A stretch of DNA of 64,000 nt from Candidatus Gastranaerophilales bacterium (GTDB lineage Bacteria; Cyanobacteriota; Vampirovibrionia; Gastranaerophilales; Gastranaerophilaceae), in NCBI GenBank assembly GCA_944323165.1, contig CALURK010000003.1, positions 62,001-126,000 of the forward strand. Direction: 5' to 3'. The notes under the pieces are model-generated. The model was given only the letters and a program-made list of their open reading frames with translations. It was not told the DNA's origin and did no database searches. This document shows positions 25,069 to 33,538 of the stretch, one piece after another (the first letter of the stretch is position 1; each line of letters opens with the position of its first letter). A program made the position numbers and the translations under genes.

Positions 25069-26502
25069 ATGAATAAAATAAATACTTTGCCAAGCAGTGT
25101 AAAAATGTATAAATTTTCTGCTTCAAAGAAAAATAAATCCGAAGAGGAACAAACTGTAGATACTCATAAGCTTGAGAATTCAATGACAGCAAAGGCAGAT
25201 TTTATAAAAAGTCAAATAAGTTTTGCCGGAAAGTTTCGCAAGTTAGATAAGAAAGATCTTTTATTTTTAAGTACAATAGCGTCTTCCCTTGGGGTATCAG
25301 GTGTGATTTTGAATAAGTTAAAAGATGAATTATCAGATTTTTTAGACAAAAAGAATTATTCTTCAATGGGTGATTTTGGCGGTGAGGAATACATAGATGA
25401 GCAGGCAGAATTGGCAGAGAGATTCAGTAAAATCTTAAACATCGAAGAACATGATACTCAAAAGATGTTATTTCTAACAGATAAGATAATAGAAAGATGT
25501 GATTCAGGGGAAACGTATTTCCCGCAGCAAAATGCCATTAACGAAACGTCTGAAGATAGAATAGCTGAAGAAAAATTTATTGCTAAGTTAATTAAGCAAG
25601 TAGTAAATAAAGAAAAGGAAAACGATAAAAAATTAGTAGATACTTTATGTCAGACTTTTAATTTTACTGATGAAGAGAGGAAAAAAGTAGAATCTATAAT
25701 TAATAAGAATTTAGAAAAACGAAATCTTGTAACTCTAAAACAACTTGATAATGATGATGGTATTGAAGCAAATACTGCGATAGTTGATGAGATTACTCAA
25801 AAACTAAATTTATCGGATTATGATAATACTCTTATTATTGCAGAATTTGCAAATCGAATTACTTCTGAAAAAGATTATATACCTGAAATTAACTCTTTAG
25901 ACAGAGATGCAGAAACATCTAATAGAGATAAGTCGATTTTCAATAGTATAATGAAAAATAACAGTGTAGATTTCAATAATGCAAAAAAATTGTATCTTGC
26001 ACTAAAGCAAGATGCTTATGAAAACGGATTTAAAAGTGTATTTGATTTATTCAAAAAAGAGAATAGGGGTAAAAAATTTGATTCATTAAATACTATTTTG
26101 AGTACAAAATATTTTGAAGATATTGAAGAGGATTTGTTTATTGAGTTTAGTATGGCAGCAAAAGATTTAGATAAAGCTAAATCAAAGGTTGAAGAAACTG
26201 AACAAAAGAAGAACAATAAGTATTCAATAGAATGCGCTGTAATACGTTTATTGGATGAAAAATTTAATTTTGCAAAAGATGATATTTTGAGTTTAAGACG
26301 TTATTTTTCCAGCGAAAATTTGGATTTATCAAACAATAATGATGCTTGGAAAGCTGCATATGAAATATCTGAAATATTAGCTTTGAAAGGTCAATCTGAA
26401 AATAAGATAGTAGAAGTTATAAATAAGGTGAACAATTTAACTTCAGAAGACATTGATAAATATAATTTTGAATATTGTATGCTATTGGCTTCAAAAAAAT
26501 AA
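25069..26502 (+). CDS. Unknown 477-residue helical protein
   Basis: Start chosen at the ATG after CAAGGAG. A polar N-terminus leads to ISFAGKFRKLDKKDLLFLS and one hydrophobic stretch (about residues 68-84, LLFLSTIASSLGVSGVIL). The rest is charged and helical, with three to four loosely repeated segments combining a DEERKKVE- or DDILSLRRYF-like helix with an ILNI/IKLSDYD-like strand-turn, spaced about 90-100 residues (near HDTQKMLFLTDKI, TDEERKKVESII, SDYDNTLIIAEFAN). These look like tandem EF-hand-sized helical repeats, but no calcium loop is present. Function unknown. It faces two other large unknown genes. Confidence 0.65.
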   Translation: MNKINTLPSSVKMYKFSASKKNKSEEEQTVDTHKLENSMTAKADFIKSQISFAGKFRKLDKKDLLFLSTIASSLGVSGVILNKLKDELSDFLDKKNYSSMGDFGGEEYIDEQAELAERFSKILNIEEHDTQKMLFLTDKIIERCDSGETYFPQQNAINETSEDRIAEEKFIAKLIKQVVNKEKENDKKLVDTLCQTFNFTDEERKKVESIINKNLEKRNLVTLKQLDNDDGIEANTAIVDEITQKLNLSDYDNTLIIAEFANRITSEKDYIPEINSLDRDAETSNRDKSIFNSIMKNNSVDFNNAKKLYLALKQDAYENGFKSVFDLFKKENRGKKFDSLNTILSTKYFEDIEEDLFIEFSMAAKDLDKAKSKVEETEQKKNNKYSIECAVIRLLDEKFNFAKDDILSLRRYFSSENLDLSNNNDAWKAAYEISEILALKGQSENKIVEVINKVNNLTSEDIDKYNFEYCMLLASKK

Positions 26503-26508
26503 ATTTTA

Positions 26509-28005
26509 TTAAGAATATACAAAAGGTGGTCCGTTTTTAATTTCAAATAGAATATTATCGGCAATTATTTTGAGTTCTTCTTGAGATTTACCATTTGCTT
26601 TCTGCTTGAAAAACTCATCGCATAAAGGTTCTATTGCAGCTTCTTTTTTTGCTTTGAAGTTCCTAAGCTCTGTAGATACAAGCCTGTTTTGTAAATCGAG
26701 TTCAATTTTTGCATTATATTTTTTTACCTGAACTTCTTTTACAGCTTCTGCGGCAGCTTTGCCTCCATAGGCAAGGGCTGAAATTCCTGCAATTCCAAAA
26801 AATAAGTTTTTAAATTGCGGGTTTTTAGGATTCATTAACCAGTCATAGAAGAATGATAAGTAGTCATTAACGTGGGAAAAATATGTGATTTTGTTTCTTC
26901 CGCTTCCTCCCATCATTGGATTAACTTTTTCTGTCGCCTGATTCATGCTATCAAGTAATTTATTTAAAAATTCGGTTTTCTCTTCCGGCGGCAAATTCAG
27001 TTTTTCGACCGCTTTTTTTACTTCTTCAGGTCTTGCATAAATTGATTCCAATAAATTCTCAATTAGAAGTTTGTATGCGTCTTTTCCCGTTAAAATTTCC
27101 CCACTATGTCCCTGAATTTCTCCAATTGGCTTGTTATTATTAAAATCCTCAATTACGTTTTCTAAACCTTTTTGGGTATTTTTAATACCTTTTGATATAA
27201 ATTCATCACTCTTTCTGATGTTTTTTGCAGTGTAGTAACCTAAGCCAAGTATTGATAGAAGGGTTAATCCGCCCAGTAAAAACAAACCTTTGTTATCATT
27301 TTGTTTTTGTTCACTATTCTCTTTTTTGCTTTTGAAAGCAAGTTCTTTAGAAAACATATTAGCCTTAGAAGATAGCATACTTCTTATAATTTGGATTTTT
27401 CCTGAAAAAGATTGAGTTTCTACCGCAATCAAATTCTCTTGCAAATTCTTTTGAATGTCTGCTTCCTGTTTTTTTACCCAAACTTCTTTAAATCCGTCTA
27501 TAAATATTTTTCCCATAAAAGCCATAGAACCAAGTGTTATTACACCTAACGAAGCCAGAATTGTTTTTCTGTTAGGAGATTGTATCATACTAAAAATACT
27601 TTGATGAATTTCATCATTAATGCAGTGGTTTCTGGTGATTCCGGGTAGCAAATATTCTTTTGAACTTTCTAATTTCCCTTTAGAAAACTTCTTCATCATA
27701 GCGGTAAATCCGCCTAACAATCCCATTACCCCAATTGTTGCAAAGCACAAAGGAAGGAGAGGATTTACTTTTTTGTCTTCTTTTTCAAATACGCGTTCAG
27801 GCAAATCGATATTCTTATCAGAAATTACAAGTGTATCATAAGTTTCATCCAAAACCGTAGCCCTCGGACCTTCCAGCAGAGGATCTTTGACAAACGAATT
27901 TACAATAACGCCTTCTTTTACGTAGGTGTCATTTTTTTTCTGAGTATTTGTCATGTTTTTTTGGTGTCTTGAAGATTCAAGATCCAGATTGACTTTCGGT
28001 ATCAT
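26509..28005 (-). CDS. Unknown membrane protein with an internal duplication
   Basis: 498 residues with about four hydrophobic segments. Two halves carry a related unit: SPNRKTILASLGVITLGSMA-type helix followed by EVWVKKQEADIQKNLQENL and ETQSFSGK in the first half, and NPQFKNLFFGIAGISALAYG followed by EVQVKKYNAKIELDLQNRL and ELRNFKAK in the second. The shared pattern is V-K-K-x2-A-x-I-x3-LQ-x2-L-x4-E-x3-F-x-x-K directly behind a membrane helix. The ATG overlaps the upstream gene by 29 bases, so the two are probably coupled. There is no signal peptide. Function unknown. Confidence 0.7.
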   Translation of the reverse strand: MIPKVNLDLESSRHQKNMTNTQKKNDTYVKEGVIVNSFVKDPLLEGPRATVLDETYDTLVISDKNIDLPERVFEKEDKKVNPLLPLCFATIGVMGLLGGFTAMMKKFSKGKLESSKEYLLPGITRNHCINDEIHQSIFSMIQSPNRKTILASLGVITLGSMAFMGKIFIDGFKEVWVKKQEADIQKNLQENLIAVETQSFSGKIQIIRSMLSSKANMFSKELAFKSKKENSEQKQNDNKGLFLLGGLTLLSILGLGYYTAKNIRKSDEFISKGIKNTQKGLENVIEDFNNNKPIGEIQGHSGEILTGKDAYKLLIENLLESIYARPEEVKKAVEKLNLPPEEKTEFLNKLLDSMNQATEKVNPMMGGSGRNKITYFSHVNDYLSFFYDWLMNPKNPQFKNLFFGIAGISALAYGGKAAAEAVKEVQVKKYNAKIELDLQNRLVSTELRNFKAKKEAAIEPLCDEFFKQKANGKSQEELKIIADNILFEIKNGPPFVYS

Positions 28006-28681
28006 CTTTTTTCTTTCTGCGTATGATTTTGTGAAGTATGGTTTTTAGGTTAAAAATCTTTTTATCTTCATCAATTTTTGTATCGTCATCTTTTGTATTG
28101 CTTCGTTTGAAAATCTTGAAGAGTCCTTCAAATTTTGACTTTATATTACTAACAAGCTCGGAAACTTTTTTTTCGACATAAGCCTTTGCTTCACCAAATA
28201 TTGCATTCAATTTGTCTTGAATATCAATTAGTTTTTGTTTGATTTGAGATAGTTTTTCACCAATATTGGAAACAAAATTCAGGATAGTATTTAAACTTCT
28301 TGAGATAAATTTTATCCCGCCGACGATAGTATTAATTGTATAAGCAACAGGCTTAAAAATAAAGCTCGAAGAAATTTTGTTGGCAAATTCAAGCATTTTT
28401 TGAGCCATTTTGTCTAAATTTTGTTGAAAAGCTAATAATTGTTGTGCGTGATTGAGAAGATTTTTTTCGTGAGTTTCAATTCTTTGTTCTCTGGCTTTCA
28501 TCATAGCACCAATCATTGCGCACTGATGATAACTCCATTCTCCGGCTTTTTGAGGTCTTTCTCCCAATCTGGAGCCGCCACCGCCTCCCATTCCCGAACA
28601 AATAGGACAAGCTGAGGGTGACATTCCGTGCGGACATGTCCCTGCATTAACTTTTCCTGCTCCTGCTGATATTCCTGCCAA
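27977..28681 (-). CDS. Unknown protein with CPHG...CPIC motif and helical body
   Basis: 234 residues from a TTG preceded by AAAGGAAG; an internal ATG at codon 20 is an alternative but would cut the motif in half. The N-terminus carries TCPHGMSPSACPICSGMGGG, a compact Cys-x-His/Cys-x2-Cys arrangement that could bind one zinc ion, then a glycine run. Residues 60-190 are amphipathic helices without charge breaks (LNHAQQLLAFQQNLDKMAQK, IKQKLIDIQDKLNAIFGEAK), probably coiled coil. The basic tail resembles that of other unknown proteins here. It precedes and overlaps the internally duplicated membrane protein. Not recognised. Confidence 0.65.
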   Translation of the reverse strand: MAGISAGAGKVNAGTCPHGMSPSACPICSGMGGGGGSRLGERPQKAGEWSYHQCAMIGAMMKAREQRIETHEKNLLNHAQQLLAFQQNLDKMAQKMLEFANKISSSFIFKPVAYTINTIVGGIKFISRSLNTILNFVSNIGEKLSQIKQKLIDIQDKLNAIFGEAKAYVEKKVSELVSNIKSKFEGLFKIFKRSNTKDDDTKIDEDKKIFNLKTILHKIIRRKKKDDTESQSGS

Positions 28682-28946
28682 ATTAAAAAACTTCCTTTTC
28701 TGCTATATTTTGCCGCAGTAAAAGAAAGCTACTTACAAAACTGTGACTCGCAGTATTGTTTTAAGATTAGCCCCCACCCTAACCCTCCCCCTACGAAGGG
28801 AGGGGACGAAAGCTCTTTGAGCATTCTGACTTTTACAGCTGCGGCACAGTCACGGAATTTCACCGTTGTTTCCTCGTATTCGGTTTTATTTAATAGTATG
28901 ATAATCAGAATTTGTTGTCAAAATTTTGTTATATAATATTCTTATT
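28682..28946. other. Intergenic stretch with a REP-like unit
   Basis: 265 bases between divergent genes. It holds the second copy of the GC-rich palindromic unit, flanked by imperfect inverted segments (CTGTGACTCGCAG near 28741 and CTGCGGCACAGTCAC near 28839). A TATAAT box at 28932-28937 lies next to the MATE start. No coding potential was seen. Confidence 0.6.
28772..28806. repeat. REP-like palindromic unit, intergenic copy
   Basis: CCCCACCCTAACCCTCCC head shared with the units inside ldcA; folds on CCTCCC/GGGAGG. Confidence 0.85.
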
Positions 28947-30275
28947 ATGCTAGTCAGAAATTTTTATATAAAAGATATTGCAAATATTGCAGGGCCTATT
29001 ATTTTAGGTAATTTAGGATTTATTCTAATCGGTGTTGGCGACGTTATTGTTGCAGGAAGATACTCAACTGATACGCTTGCAGCAGTTAGTCTTGCAACCG
29101 CTATTATAAACTGTATTATGATATTTGGAATAGGGATTCTAACCAGTACTTCTGCCGTTTTATCTAATTACCGAGGAGCGGGCAAGGAGGCTGAAAGATA
29201 TTTTTATCCTTCTATAAAATTTGCGGCTATTCTTTCGGTAATAATGTCTATTGCTATAGCTGCATTTATTCCTCTAATTGATAAATTCGGCTTTGAGGCA
29301 AAATTGGTTCCTCTAATCAAGGATTATTTTTGGATTACGGCTTTTTCTGTCTTTGGTGCTTATATTCATTGTGTTGTAAAAGAATTCTTGCAAGCTTTTG
29401 AAATTGTTGTTTTCCCAAATATTCTTACCGTTATTTGTATTTTTGTGAATGTCGGTTTGAATATTCTATTCGCTTTCGGGTGGGGAGTTATTCCTGAGAT
29501 GGGAACGGCAGGGCTTGCTCTTGCAAGTTTAATTACAAGATACATTATGGGTATTGTACTTTTGATTTATTGTTACAAAAAAATTAATATTAAGCACCAC
29601 AAGGACAAAAACTTTTATAAAGATATGTTGAAGGTTGGTGTTCCGGCTTCACTTGCGGTTATGATAGAATTTATCGGATTCAATGCAATTACTGTTATTT
29701 TAGGTAGAATATCAGGAATTTATGCTGCGGCTCAAAATATTGTATGTACTCTAACAAGTGTTTCGTTTATGGTACCGCTTGCAATTTCAAACGCTACGGC
29801 AGTTAAAGTTGGGTTCGCAAATGGGGCAAGGTACTTTAAATCCCTAAAAACTTACGCATTTACAGGTATTGCAATGTGCGTAATTTTTATGGCTTGTTCA
29901 GCTATTATTGTCGGTATATTCCCTGATTTTCTGCTAAGTTTGTTTACGACGGATGAGGAGCTTGTAAAAGTTTGTATTCCTGTTGTTTATATGCTGTGTG
30001 CTTTCCAAGTATTTGACGGACTTCAGGTAGCTCTTGCGGGTGTATTTAGAGGAATTAAGCAAACTAATGTCGTTATGATATCGAATTTTATTTCTTATTG
30101 GTTGATATCTATACCTTTGGGGTGTTTGCTGGGGTTAAAGTATAAGCTTAATTTGCTCGGTTTTTGGTATAGTCTTTGTGTTTCTGCTATTGTTTTGTGT
30201 ACAATAATGTTGGTTACAATGCTTAGAAAATTCAAGAATGAGTATAAGGAGATATCATGCCGCACTTCTTTATAG
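28947..30275 (+). CDS. MATE family efflux transporter
   Basis: 442 residues. Twelve hydrophobic segments in two related halves, typical of Na+- or H+-coupled MATE exporters of drugs and metabolites (NorM/DinF group). IANIAGPIILGNLGFILIGV is the first helix of the fold; the C-half begins near VGVPASLAVMIEFIGFNAIT. The ATG was chosen over an upstream TTG because that frame runs through the TATAAT box. The stop overlaps the rsmE start by 19 bases, so MATE-rsmE-cca form one operon. Confidence 0.92.
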   Translation: MLVRNFYIKDIANIAGPIILGNLGFILIGVGDVIVAGRYSTDTLAAVSLATAIINCIMIFGIGILTSTSAVLSNYRGAGKEAERYFYPSIKFAAILSVIMSIAIAAFIPLIDKFGFEAKLVPLIKDYFWITAFSVFGAYIHCVVKEFLQAFEIVVFPNILTVICIFVNVGLNILFAFGWGVIPEMGTAGLALASLITRYIMGIVLLIYCYKKINIKHHKDKNFYKDMLKVGVPASLAVMIEFIGFNAITVILGRISGIYAAAQNIVCTLTSVSFMVPLAISNATAVKVGFANGARYFKSLKTYAFTGIAMCVIFMACSAIIVGIFPDFLLSLFTTDEELVKVCIPVVYMLCAFQVFDGLQVALAGVFRGIKQTNVVMISNFISYWLISIPLGCLLGLKYKLNLLGFWYSLCVSAIVLCTIMLVTMLRKFKNEYKEISCRTSL

Positions 30276-30994
30276 GAGAAAATAATGAAAATGAAGTATC
30301 TGATAATGAGATTATAATCAGGGATACAGAAAATTATAGGCATATAGCGCGCTCTTTGAGAGCTAGGTGCAGGGAGAAACTTCTTCTTATTGATAACAAA
30401 CAAATCCAGTACGAAACAATAATTAGAGAGATTAATTCAAAAGAAATAAAATGTGAAATTATCAAATATTACCCATCAAAAAGGGATTTAGAATTTGATT
30501 TATATTTGGCTCAAAGCCCCCTGAGGAGTGATTCTCAACTTACTGTAATGGAAAAAGCTACTGAGCTTGGAGTAAGAGGAGTTTATCCGGTATTCACGGA
30601 TAATTGTGCGCTTAAGGTTGATAAACGGGAAAAGTGGCAAAAGGTTATGTATGAAGCTTCAAAACAGTGCGAAAGGGCAAAAATTCCTACGTGTTATCCT
30701 GTTACTACATTTGAAGAACTTTTTAACCCAAATACTTCCCCCTTTGATAGAATTATAGTTTTTGCAGAACGCTCTTCAGAGAAGAGTTTAAAGCAGTATT
30801 TGAGAGAAAATCCTGTTAAAAAATCTGAAAAAATACTTGTAATAATAGGTCCTGAGGGTGGTTTTTCAGAAAGAGAATTTCAGTATTTTATAGATAAAAA
30901 TTTACCTCTTATCAGTCTTGGGGAATTAATATTAAAAGCTGATACAGCAGTTATTACAGCCTTAGGAGATATAATTTATGAATATCAGGGATGA
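30257..30994 (+). CDS. rsmE: 16S rRNA m3U1498 methyltransferase
   Basis: 245 residues. SPOUT-class enzyme that methylates U1498 in helix 44 of 16S rRNA using SAM. N-terminal PUA-like domain (MPHFFIG, HIARSLRARCREKLLLID), then the knotted domain with LAQSPLRSDSQLTVMEKATE, ELGVRGVYPVFTDNC and IIGPEGGFSERE. The final knot motif reads SLGELILKADTAV where most members have LGxRILRxETA, a mild deviation. AAGGAG before the ATG lies inside the MATE gene, and the 3' end overlaps cca by 17 bases. Confidence 0.95.
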   Translation: MPHFFIGENNENEVSDNEIIIRDTENYRHIARSLRARCREKLLLIDNKQIQYETIIREINSKEIKCEIIKYYPSKRDLEFDLYLAQSPLRSDSQLTVMEKATELGVRGVYPVFTDNCALKVDKREKWQKVMYEASKQCERAKIPTCYPVTTFEELFNPNTSPFDRIIVFAERSSEKSLKQYLRENPVKKSEKILVIIGPEGGFSEREFQYFIDKNLPLISLGELILKADTAVITALGDIIYEYQG

Positions 30995-32351
30995 TGTTGT
31001 ACTGGCTAATATTCATGAAGGCTATCTGGTGGGTGGAGCAATAAGGGATTTGTTGCTTGGGAAAAATACTACTGATAGAGATATCACGATAAGGAATGCT
31101 GAAATATTTGCAAAGAAAATTGCGGATGATTTTAAAGGAACTTTTATTGTACTGGATGAAGTTAATAAAATTTATCGTGTGGTTTTGGCAGATAAAGTTA
31201 ATTTTTTTGATATATCGGAGCTTCAGGGCGAAACTATTGAAGAAGACTTGAAGAGGCGAGATTTTACGATAAACGCTATTGCTTATGATTTAAAAAATGA
31301 TAACATTGTTGATGTAACTGGCGGTGTAAGTGATATTGAAAATAAGGTTTTGCGCCATATAGATGACAAAAATTTTGAAGAGGACCCTTTAAGAATTCTA
31401 AGAGCATTCAGATTTTTAGCTACAACAGGTTTTGAAATGACTTCAGAGCTTGAAAACGCTATTAGAAATTATTTGCCGCTTGCGATGAAACCTGCAAAAG
31501 AGAGAATTCATTATGAAATAATGAAACTTTTTGGGGGAGAATACACCTCATCAGCTCTTTTAAAGATGGATGAATTTGGATTGTTAGAACTTATATTTCC
31601 TTGTATAAAAGATATGAAAAAAGTTCCGCCAAACACTCATCATCACCTGGATTTGTTTCATCACGTAGTTGAGACTGTAAGACAAATTGAAATAGGTTAT
31701 TCAAATGCACCAAAAGAAGTCAGAGAACATTTAGATAAGATAGATTTTGGCGGATTTCCCAGAATAAATCATCTAAAGATTGCAGGATTTCTGCACGATA
31801 TCGGAAAATTTTCGACTTGGACTATTGAGCCTACTGGAAGGCATCGTTTTATAAAACATGATGATGTCGGTTCCAAGATGGCTGTTCCGCTTCTTAGAGA
31901 ATTAAAATTTTCAAAAAAACAAATTGAATATATAACATCTATGATAAAATACCATATTTATCCCTCAAATGTGATATTATCTCCAGATTTTAATGAAAAG
32001 GTGAAAATGCGCTACATTAGAAAAATGGGAGATAATGTAATTGATAATATAATGCTGGCTTTTGCTGACAGGTTGTCTGCACGCGGGGTAGATGTAACAG
32101 ACGAGATGGTTAACGCAAATTTAAGCGGACTAAATACGCTTTTAAATTTTTATCTGGAAAAACGTGAAACACTTGAGCCGTTACCAAAACTCCTTGACGG
32201 AAACGAAATAATGAGTATACTGGATATACAACCATCACCGATACTGGGAAAAATCGTTAATGCTCTATATGAAGCTCAACTAAACGGGGATATTGTGACA
32301 AAAAAACAAGCAAGAGATTTTATAAAAGATTTTTATAAAGGCTGTATTTAA
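30978..32351 (+). CDS. cca: CCA tRNA nucleotidyltransferase / poly(A) polymerase family with HD domain
   Basis: 457 residues. The class II nucleotidyltransferase head contains GYLVGGAIRDLLLGKNTTDRDI (G-G-x-V-R-D and D-x-D), then RRDFTINAIAYD and EEDPLRILRAFRF, as in CCA-adding enzymes. The HD phosphohydrolase domain follows (THHHLDLFHHVVETV, AGFLHDIGKFSTW), as in the HD-containing bacterial CCA enzymes and cyanobacterial relatives, where CC- and A-adding activities may be split. Which activity this protein has cannot be read from sequence. Last gene of the MATE-rsmE-cca operon. Confidence 0.92.
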   Translation: MNIRDDVVLANIHEGYLVGGAIRDLLLGKNTTDRDITIRNAEIFAKKIADDFKGTFIVLDEVNKIYRVVLADKVNFFDISELQGETIEEDLKRRDFTINAIAYDLKNDNIVDVTGGVSDIENKVLRHIDDKNFEEDPLRILRAFRFLATTGFEMTSELENAIRNYLPLAMKPAKERIHYEIMKLFGGEYTSSALLKMDEFGLLELIFPCIKDMKKVPPNTHHHLDLFHHVVETVRQIEIGYSNAPKEVREHLDKIDFGGFPRINHLKIAGFLHDIGKFSTWTIEPTGRHRFIKHDDVGSKMAVPLLRELKFSKKQIEYITSMIKYHIYPSNVILSPDFNEKVKMRYIRKMGDNVIDNIMLAFADRLSARGVDVTDEMVNANLSGLNTLLNFYLEKRETLEPLPKLLDGNEIMSILDIQPSPILGKIVNALYEAQLNGDIVTKKQARDFIKDFYKGCI

Positions 32352-32353
32352 CA

Positions 32354-32389
32354 AAAAAAAGAACTACAAAAAATTTGCAGTTCTTTTGT
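32354..32389. terminator. Bidirectional terminator between cca and rpsP
   Basis: AAAAGAACTACAAA / TTTGCAGTTCTTTT stem with A- and T-tracts on both sides between the convergent stops. Confidence 0.8.
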
Positions 32390-32408
32390 ATATATAACTC
32401 TTGTTCTA

Positions 32409-32789
32409 CTATTCAGCAGCAGCTTCGGTATTGCTAGCTTCAGCCTCAGCTTTAGCAGCTTCTTCTGCTGCTTTTTTAGCTTCTTCTTCAGCAGCTTTCT
32501 TTGCTTGTGCTTTCTTAGATAATTTAACAACTTCAGATTTTTTGTAATTTAATGTTCCGTCATCATTACAATTTGTTATTAAATATTTAACTGTATCAGT
32601 AGGTTGAGCACCTTTAGAAATCCAAGCTAAAGCACTTTCCTTATTAAGCTTCATTTCTTTAGTCTTAGGGTTGTAATGTCCTAATTCTTCAACTGGTTTA
32701 CCTTCTCTCTTTGTAGTAGAGTTGATAACAATTATTCTGTAAGTTGGAGCTTTCTTAGCACCTAATCTTTTTAATCTGATTTTTAACAT
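32409..32789 (-). CDS. rpsP: Ribosomal protein bS16 with acidic Ala/Glu/Lys tail
   Basis: 126 residues; the family is usually 80-95. Residues 1-85 are a standard bS16 ([38 protein letters not shown]). From about residue 90 an Ala/Lys/Glu helix follows ([20 protein letters not shown]) and ends AAAE. Alanine-rich tails of this kind occur on bS16 of some bacterial groups. AGAAGGAA lies before the ATG. It is monocistronic: the usual rpsP-rimM-trmD neighbours are absent. A leader of about 118 bases with clear hairpins precedes it. Confidence 0.96.
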   Translation of the reverse strand: MLKIRLKRLGAKKAPTYRIIVINSTTKREGKPVEELGHYNPKTKEMKLNKESALAWISKGAQPTDTVKYLITNCNDDGTLNYKKSEVVKLSKKAQAKKAAEEEAKKAAEEAAKAEAEASNTEAAAE

Positions 32790-32920
32790 TTTTTAATTCC
32801 TTCTTTTTTCTATCTGGGAGAGGCAAACTTGACTATTGCATCTCCTCTTCTAACACCTAAGAATCAAGCCGCTATTCTTAGTTTAGATAAGCTTAAGAGG
32901 ATACAACTTATCCAATTATA
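32790..32920 (-). promoter_or_regulatory. rpsP: rpsP promoter and structured leader
   Basis: TATAAT on the minus strand (32915-32920, weak -35) is followed by a leader with two hairpins: CTAAGAAT/ATTCTTAG (perfect, 9-base loop) and GGAGATGCAA/TTGCCTCTCC (one mismatch) ending about 26 bases before the start codon. CCTCTT/AAGAGG segments flanking the first hairpin offer an alternative pairing. A ribosomal-protein autoregulatory leader is possible. Confidence 0.5.
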
Positions 32921-32965
32921 AATAACCACAAACAAATACAATAATCAAGAGCTTTTGTAACAATA

Positions 32966-33538
32966 TTAACTGAGAAAATCTTCTTCAGCCAGCCATTCTA
33001 CAAGAGGTTTATCATTCCCGAAAAATATATTGAACTGTTTTTCTACCTTAGGTGTTATTAGAACCTTTCTTGTTATATTATATGCAGCAGGTTCTGTACC
33101 ATCAGGAGCTTTAGATGCTATTATGTGCTTTTCTTTGTCATAAACATTTGCATAGTTTAAATCTAAATTCACACAGAATGGAATTCTTTTTTTGTCCTTA
33201 TCATCGTAGGAAATTAATCCGAATGTTCTGCAAATTACCCCTCTCGCCTTGTAAACAGTACACCTGTTATTTACTAAAAACGGGCATTCGTACATTTTTT
33301 CTCTGGATTTTTTTAACAAAGTGATGATATTTTCAGTTACTTTATCTCTTAAATCAGCTTCAAGCTCATTATAAGTAAGCATTATATACACATATTCCAA
33401 TTCTGAAAGCGGATATTCTCCTTCTTTGCAGCAATATGCACATCCTTCTTTGCATTTTATAAAAGGCTTTTGAGCCTCAAACATTTTAGCAAGCTTCTTG
33501 TCGAGAAATTCTAAATATTCTCTATACCTGGTTATCAT
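32966..33538 (-). CDS. YkgJ-family cysteine-cluster protein
   Basis: 190 residues. FIKCKEGCAYCCKEGEYPLS supplies the C-x3-C-x2-C-C cluster, and CPFLVNNRCTVYKARGVICR the second set, which together define the YkgJ/UPF0153 family of putative metal- or Fe-S-binding proteins. Biochemical role is not established. Its start lies inside the 3' end of the yihY-like gene (17-base overlap), giving a nrnA-yihY-ykgJ operon in transcription order. Confidence 0.85.
   Translation of the reverse strand: MITRYREYLEFLDKKLAKMFEAQKPFIKCKEGCAYCCKEGEYPLSELEYVYIMLTYNELEADLRDKVTENIITLLKKSREKMYECPFLVNNRCTVYKARGVICRTFGLISYDDKDKKRIPFCVNLDLNYANVYDKEKHIIASKAPDGTEPAAYNITRKVLITPKVEKQFNIFFGNDKPLVEWLAEEDFLS

Noticed and set aside
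28682-28946. Complete mobile element bounded by inverted repeats
   Set aside because: The flanking inverted segments are imperfect and no transposase or target duplication is visible; only the REP-like unit is supported.
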